In this document: one piece after another, positions 59,767 through 64,000 of the stretch
Position numbering within the stretch: position 1 is the stretch's first letter
Layout: the number at the start of each line of letters is the position of its first letter
Assembly (NCBI GenBank): GCA_963620595.1
Contig: CAVFAY010000007.1
Coordinates: 1-64,000 of the forward strand
Reading direction: 5' to 3'
Source of the DNA: Butyricicoccus_A sp963620595
GTDB lineage: Bacteria > Bacillota > Clostridia > Oscillospirales > Butyricicoccaceae
DNA length: 64,000 bases
Position numbers and translations under genes: made by a program
Notes under the pieces: generated by a model
The model's input: only the letters and a program-made list of their open reading frames with translations
Database searches by the model: none
Told to the model about the DNA's origin: nothing

Positions 59767-60797
59767 CACAAATTTTCCCTGGATAAAATTTCGATTTTCG
59801 TATAGATATTGTTGCGTTCCGGCCGTATCTTATTGAAAAAATAGTCAAACAGAATGTCCATGGACATCGTTCCCTGCCGCTCCGGCTGCTGGGCGATCAA
59901 AAAATTGATTTCTCCGTTTTTTAGCAGCTGCACATTTTCCCTTGTGTCATCAAAGCCAACGATATATGCCTGTCTGTTTCGTTCGCGAAGCGCGCGCACC
60001 AGTCCTCTGGGAGAAAATGTGGTCACGCAAAAGCAGTTTAACTCCGCGTGTTCGTCCAACAGCTTCCCTGCCTGCAAGTAAATATCTTCCGGATAACAGA
60101 TTTCTTGGTGCTTTTGGTATACCGGTACATTGGGCAGGTTTTCTTGAAAATACTGTTTAAATCCATACATTCGATCTTCCGCAGAACGCGCCTGCGGGAT
60201 ACCGCCTAAAATCGCCGCTTCCGTCAAGGGATGATTCATCTGATACAATAAGTGGGCGGCTGTTCTGCCGCTCTGGCAGAGATTTTGTCCGATGAAGCAA
60301 AACCGCTCCGTGTTTTGCAGGTCAACATTCACGGCAATGACCAGCATTCCCTCTTCCTGCAGCGCGTGCAATTGACGGATCACCGCCTGATCGTCTACAA
60401 CAGAAATAATCAGCGCACTGATTCCCTGCTGCCTTAACGTGTCAATCGCTTGCAGCTGCTCCTCCGCGGTGTAGCTTTTCATTTGCATGATCGTCGTCTG
60501 CATGCCGTATGCGGTGTATTTCTCTGCGGCTTGCTGTAGTCCGGCGTAAATGAGCGAGAAAATGTCCTCGTGTCCATAAAAATTCTGCGGGAATATGATT
60601 GCGCCAATCCGAATGGGCTTTCTTTTCGTCCCCAAGGCTTTGGCGGCCGTGTTGGCCTGATAGCCCATCTCGTCCGCAATTTTTAAAATCTTTTGACGGG
60701 TCTGTTCCTTGATACGATCCTTTCCATTGAGTGCTCGGTTTACTGTACCAGTCGAAACACCAGCCCGATCTGCTATCATTTTGATTGTAACCGACAT
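59766..60797 (-). CDS. LacI-family transcriptional regulator
   Basis: 343 residues: LacI HTH (VTIKMIADRAGVSTGTVNRAL) and hinge, then a periplasmic-binding-like sugar domain. ATG 60797 follows AAGGAG; the longer frame is leader. It is divergent from the sugar-isomerase-like gene at 61234, whose promoter has two LacI-type palindromes. The binding domain resembles the ribose/xylose-type sensors (two-lobed, IIFPQNFYG start), so a monosaccharide inducer is likely. Confidence 0.92.
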   Translation of the reverse strand: MSVTIKMIADRAGVSTGTVNRALNGKDRIKEQTRQKILKIADEMGYQANTAAKALGTKRKPIRIGAIIFPQNFYGHEDIFSLIYAGLQQAAEKYTAYGMQTTIMQMKSYTAEEQLQAIDTLRQQGISALIISVVDDQAVIRQLHALQEEGMLVIAVNVDLQNTERFCFIGQNLCQSGRTAAHLLYQMNHPLTEAAILGGIPQARSAEDRMYGFKQYFQENLPNVPVYQKHQEICYPEDIYLQAGKLLDEHAELNCFCVTTFSPRGLVRALRERNRQAYIVGFDDTRENVQLLKNGEINFLIAQQPERQGTMSMDILFDYFFNKIRPERNNIYTKIEILSRENL

Positions 60798-61029
60798 ACT
60801 TTGCTCCTTACTCGTAGTGTTATGGTTATCATAACAAAAAAATAGCACAGACTCAAGCCGCGATGGATGCGCGGCAAAGCATAAAAAAATTTTTATTCAA
60901 ATATAGAGACTTGGCGATAAAACCTCCCGTTCACACCTGGCAATAATGCACAAATGAAATTGAAAATCTTTTGTTCGGCTTGTCGAACATTTCACGTGGT
61001 GCGGCGGCGCAACGAACACCGCACCATGC

Positions 61030-61045
61030 GCGTAATGGATTACGC
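61030..61045. promoter_or_regulatory. LacI-type operator, upstream site
   Basis: GCGTAATGGATTACGC has 7-bp perfect arms. It lies 126 bp ahead of the second operator, far enough for DNA looping. A GC-rich hairpin (TGGTGCGG with CCGCACCA, near 60998-61026) sits just before it. The rest of 60798-61137 shows no gene. Confidence 0.6.
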
Positions 61046-61137
61046 AAAAAAAGTATGGCAAATTCATATAGAATCACTATGTTTGATTGAATGGAGGATT
61101 CCGTGAGTTTTGCCGCATTTTCTCCGCCAAAAATGTA

Positions 61138-61186
61138 TTGACTTTCCAAAAAAATCTGATATATTGAAAGTGTAATCGGTTACGCA
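61138..61186 (+). promoter_or_regulatory. Promoter and LacI-type operator of the sugar-isomerase-like gene
   Basis: -35 TTGACT (61138-61143) and -10 TATATT (61160-61165) with 16 bp spacing; the operator TGTAATCGGTTACGCA (61171-61186), with the CG centre typical for LacI, covers the transcription start. Confidence 0.75.
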
Positions 61187-61233
61187 ATGTTTTCTAACGT
61201 TCTTTTGTTGTCTGCAAGAAGGAGAGATCTTAT

Positions 61234-62754
61234 ATGGCAATTCACAGAGGTTTGGACGAAAAACTGAAGGTAAAGGCGATTTTTTACAACCTGGTTCATT
61301 GCGGCCCACAGAACCCGCGTCGATACGAGGATATCAATGAAAACTCTAAGTACGAAGGCCCCTGCCGTTTGGGTTCCGGCGTCCAATTGACGCATGATTA
61401 CGACGTAAAGACCGGCGCAGAGCGGTTCAAGGATTTCTGCGCAACGATCAAGAAATATCCGGATTACTGCGATATGATGCAGCCATCCTATCTGGAATGG
61501 ACGGATTCCTTTCAGGTTCCTCCGGAAAATTACGAAAAAGTAAAGGACGACCTCGCAGAGGCTGATTTCTTTATCAATGATGGCGTGTTAAACGGATGTC
61601 CTTCCATGGAGCTTGCCAAAAAAAGCGGCACACCGTCCGCACAGGTCGGCTGCTGCAGCGCCGATTGGGCGGCTGGTGCTCGCCGCTGGGGATTAGAAGG
61701 ATATGCATACGCGGATCACGAGGATGCCGCGAGACATTTCCGCATTTTGCGCGCGCGCAAGGGATTCAAAAAGACCCGCGTTTTGTTTGTCAACCGCGCG
61801 ATGGTTCTGCCGCAGGGCACCTTACGGCTGTCTACCAGCAATATTGATCCGGAGACGATCTGGAAGGAATACGGAATCGAAATCCACTACCTGGAACACC
61901 GCCAGTTGATTGACGCGGCTCTCCAAATGACCGATGAGCAAAAACGCCGTGCGGAAAAAAAGGCGGAGGAACTCATTGCCGGTGCACAGTTTAACTCCAT
62001 GTCTCGAGAAAATATCATCAAGAGCTGCAACTTGTACATTGTCGTCCGCGATTTTCTGGATAAATTCGACTGCAACGCATTTACGATGCCGTGTCACGAA
62101 GTATGCGCCACACGTGCATTCAACGACGAAGTGCAGTTCACGCCTTGTCTGTGTCACTCTCTACTAAAAGAGGACGGCATCCCCTCCTGTTGTGAGCTGG
62201 ATCTCAATGCCATGCTGGCGATGAGTCTCATCATCAATCTGACCAACACCGCGCCGCATATGGGCAATACCGGCCCGCATTTTAAGCCGGACAAGCTGGA
62301 TTTTACGGTACCAAACGGACTGCCAGCTGTTCCTGAGTTGGAAGGAGAAACCGATCTGTTCTACACCTTCCACGCGGTGCAAACGAGAAAAATGCACGGC
62401 ATTGATGCGCCGAACAACAGCTACGGCATCGAATCTTTTACCAAGGAGGGCGGCTGGGCGGCTACCATTCGCCACGATTTCAACAAGGACAAGGGCGCCG
62501 TCATTACTCTGGCGCGAGCTACGCCGGACGCCAAAACGCTGGTGATGATCCGCGGAAAAATTGTCGCAGGCTCCGGCGTCCACGATGTCGGCTGCACCAA
62601 TGGTTTCTTCTGGAAGCCTTTGTATGCGACCTCTCGTCAGACCTTCAAACAAATGATGATCGCCGGCCACCATTGGACGTGGACATATGGCGATATTGCC
62701 GAGGATTTAGAGGATCTGTGCGAAAGCATCGGGATGCAGACAATCATTGTTTGA
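61234..62754 (+). CDS. L-fucose/L-arabinose-isomerase-like protein
   Basis: 506 residues that resemble the FucI/AraA superfamily: an N-terminal alpha/beta part, and a C-terminal part with IPSCCELDLNAMLAMSLIINL, the usual metal-binding Glu/Asp region of these isomerases, and AGHHWTWTYGD near the end. It likely interconverts an aldose and a ketose or a related acid. AGAAGGAGAG precedes ATG 61234. It is controlled by the divergent LacI regulator. The precise substrate cannot be told, and no kinase or transporter for it is in the window. Confidence 0.7.
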   Translation: MAIHRGLDEKLKVKAIFYNLVHCGPQNPRRYEDINENSKYEGPCRLGSGVQLTHDYDVKTGAERFKDFCATIKKYPDYCDMMQPSYLEWTDSFQVPPENYEKVKDDLAEADFFINDGVLNGCPSMELAKKSGTPSAQVGCCSADWAAGARRWGLEGYAYADHEDAARHFRILRARKGFKKTRVLFVNRAMVLPQGTLRLSTSNIDPETIWKEYGIEIHYLEHRQLIDAALQMTDEQKRRAEKKAEELIAGAQFNSMSRENIIKSCNLYIVVRDFLDKFDCNAFTMPCHEVCATRAFNDEVQFTPCLCHSLLKEDGIPSCCELDLNAMLAMSLIINLTNTAPHMGNTGPHFKPDKLDFTVPNGLPAVPELEGETDLFYTFHAVQTRKMHGIDAPNNSYGIESFTKEGGWAATIRHDFNKDKGAVITLARATPDAKTLVMIRGKIVAGSGVHDVGCTNGFFWKPLYATSRQTFKQMMIAGHHWTWTYGDIAEDLEDLCESIGMQTIIV

Positions 62755-62825
62755 TCAGTCAAGGAATATGTATCAGGCGCTGTATGAAATCATACAGCGC
62801 CTACTGTGCCATGAGGGAATGTTTT

Positions 62826-63260
62826 ATGCCAACTTTACGTGAAAAATTGCACGCTCAACAGCGCTTTGCCGCACAGGTTGCCGAGTGGAATCGCTGCGCG
62901 GAAGATTGTATCAAACAAATTCTTGCCATGCAGCCGCCTGTGCGCGAGGACATCAACCGGCTGATGCACCAATATCTTCGATGGAAGTTTTGTACCACAG
63001 ATGAAGAGTATGCACAGACCGACAACATCATTGAACTGGCGCGTCTCAGCATCAAGCGGGCACTGAAAAACGGCGCCATCTTCTACGATCAGCGCGACTG
63101 TCACGGCGTCAGTGAGTCGATGGAAAAGAAAATGCTGATGATTACCGATGTTGAGCAAAAAATAGGATATACCTTTCCGGTAGAGTGCTATATTCAAATT
63201 GACACGGTATCCGATTTGTCAGATCAGATTTACGCTTATCTGACGCAGGTTCGCAGATAG
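62826..63260 (+). CDS. Small protein with an ACP-like C-terminal segment
   Basis: 144 residues that I do not recognise as a named family. Residues 1-85 are helical. From residue 94 the sequence GVSESMEKKMLMITDVEQ, then IGYTFP and IDTVSDLSDQIYAYL, follows the order of an acyl carrier protein (D-S-L serine helix, then the I-x-TV-x-D end), with Ser98 at the prosthetic-group position. The start is ATG 62826. It lies 10 bp before a SufS-type gene, so it could serve in sulfur or peptide-thioester chemistry; this is tentative. Confidence 0.6.
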   Translation: MPTLREKLHAQQRFAAQVAEWNRCAEDCIKQILAMQPPVREDINRLMHQYLRWKFCTTDEEYAQTDNIIELARLSIKRALKNGAIFYDQRDCHGVSESMEKKMLMITDVEQKIGYTFPVECYIQIDTVSDLSDQIYAYLTQVRR

Positions 63261-63270
63261 GAGAACGGTT

Positions 63271-64000
63271 ATGTTTGATACAAAATCCATTCAGAAAGAT
63301 TTTCCGTTGATTGTGCAAAGCCAACAGGACGGTTTTGTTTATTTAGATAACGCCGCGACCACGCAAAAGCCGCAGATTGTGCTGCATACGCTGCTGGAGC
63401 AATACACCCGCTATAACGGCAATGTACACCGCGGCGCGCACCGGCTGAGCCAGCAATCTACCGCGCGATATGAACAGGCACGGCAGAGCGTCCAGCGGTT
63501 TCTCCATGCCAGTCACCCGGAGGAAATTGTTTTTACACGGGGAACAACAGAGTCTATCAATCTCGTGGCATCCAGTCTGGGACAGTTTTTATTTCAGGAA
63601 GGAGATGCCATTGTCGTCACCGCCATGGAACACCATTCTAATTTTGTTCCATGGCAAATGCTGTGTCAAAAGCTGCATCTATCCTTATATATTGTTCCCT
63701 TCGATGCCAATGGAGAGCTATGTCTGGATCAATATCAAACGTTTCTATCCATGCCAAAGGTAAAGCTAGCCGCTTTCTGTCAAGTGTCCAATGTCTTTGG
63801 TACGTGCAATCCGGTTGAAGCCATGACTGCGGCGGCTCATGCCCGCGGCATTCCTGTCCTGATTGACGGCGCACAGGCTGTCGCCCATATGCCGATTGAC
63901 GTACAGCAGATTGGCTGCGATTTCTACTGCTTCTCTGCTCACAAGACATACGGTCCCAACGGCATCGGTGTCTTATACGCCAAAAAACACTGGCTGGAAC
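63271..64000 (+). CDS. SufS-type cysteine desulfurase, 3' part beyond the window
   Basis: The first 243 residues are visible and the frame is open. Class-V aminotransferase features: YLDNAATTQKP, GNVHRGAHRLS, FTRGTTESINLV, EHHSNFVPWQ, LIDGAQAVAHMPID and the PLP Lys in SAHKTYGPNGIG. It takes sulfur from cysteine for Fe-S clusters or other thiolation. GATAGGAGAACGG precedes ATG 63271. Its neighbour with an ACP-like end, rather than SufBCD, makes the usual Suf role uncertain. Confidence 0.9.
   Translation, partial: MFDTKSIQKDFPLIVQSQQDGFVYLDNAATTQKPQIVLHTLLEQYTRYNGNVHRGAHRLSQQSTARYEQARQSVQRFLHASHPEEIVFTRGTTESINLVASSLGQFLFQEGDAIVVTAMEHHSNFVPWQMLCQKLHLSLYIVPFDANGELCLDQYQTFLSMPKVKLAAFCQVSNVFGTCNPVEAMTAAAHARGIPVLIDGAQAVAHMPIDVQQIGCDFYCFSAHKTYGPNGIGVLYAKKHWLE

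Overview
The window looks like chromosomal DNA of a Gram-positive anaerobic gut-type member of the Clostridia (Bacillota). Reasons: strong AGGAGG-type ribosome binding sites, sigma-A promoters, many short intrinsic terminators, SLH-type surface anchoring, a DUF3791/DUF3990-type locus, and redox genes typical of anaerobic amino-acid users. The genus cannot be fixed from this sequence. There are no rRNA or tRNA genes, no CRISPR array, and only one decayed insertion sequence.

Positions 1-7759 and 21656-40355 hold a large nitrogen-catabolism region. It contains two copies of the same module. Each copy has a small 2Fe-2S protein, an FAD/4Fe-4S oxidoreductase, a BFD-type 2Fe-2S protein and a DAO-type FAD oxidase (Hcn/sarcosine-oxidase-like), together with an ornithine-cyclodeaminase-family protein. 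Around the second copy are RidA, an iron-type alcohol dehydrogenase, a cytidylate-kinase-like protein, AmtB-GlnK, an NCS1 permease fused to a kinase-like domain, HyuA and HyuB (ATP-dependent hydantoinase type), and an N-carbamoylsarcosine-amidase-like hydrolase. Read together, these genes suggest uptake of a hydantoin or creatinine-like compound, ring opening, decarbamoylation to sarcosine or another amino acid, flavin-dependent oxidation, and capture of the ammonia. A second PII gene sits beside an amino-acid permease at the left end. Most transcription units here begin with, or are separated by, a strong terminator hairpin, several with a related stem, which points to control by antitermination. 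Two homologous large HTH proteins bracket the region.

Positions 7891-21504 hold an SGNH hydrolase, a secreted SLH protein, a two-component system, metE, and a six-gene envelope operon (VTC-type polyphosphate polymerase domain, DUF4956, carbohydrate-binding lipoprotein, GT2-GtrA glycosyltransferase, phosphodiester glycosidase, small membrane protein). Direct repeats with 11-bp spacing lie upstream of both the two-component genes and the envelope operon.

Positions 42193-47991 hold a CydDC-like ABC exporter pair and a MerR-controlled SDR/aldo-keto reductase pair. Positions 48072-54919 hold a sugar-use region: two TIM-barrel isomerases, a Gfo/Idh/MocA oxidoreductase, an SSS symporter and a GPH-type symporter. 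A repeated upstream element marks three of its promoters, and one promoter region is duplicated together with the first codons of its gene. Positions 55239-64000 are mixed: a DMT transporter with a divergent LysR gene, a RibD/DHFR-like reductase, a truncated IS30-type element, a DUF3791 pair with the scar of a deleted DUF3990 gene, a LacI regulator facing a sugar-isomerase-like gene, a small protein with an ACP-like C-terminus, and the start of a SufS-type cysteine desulfurase.
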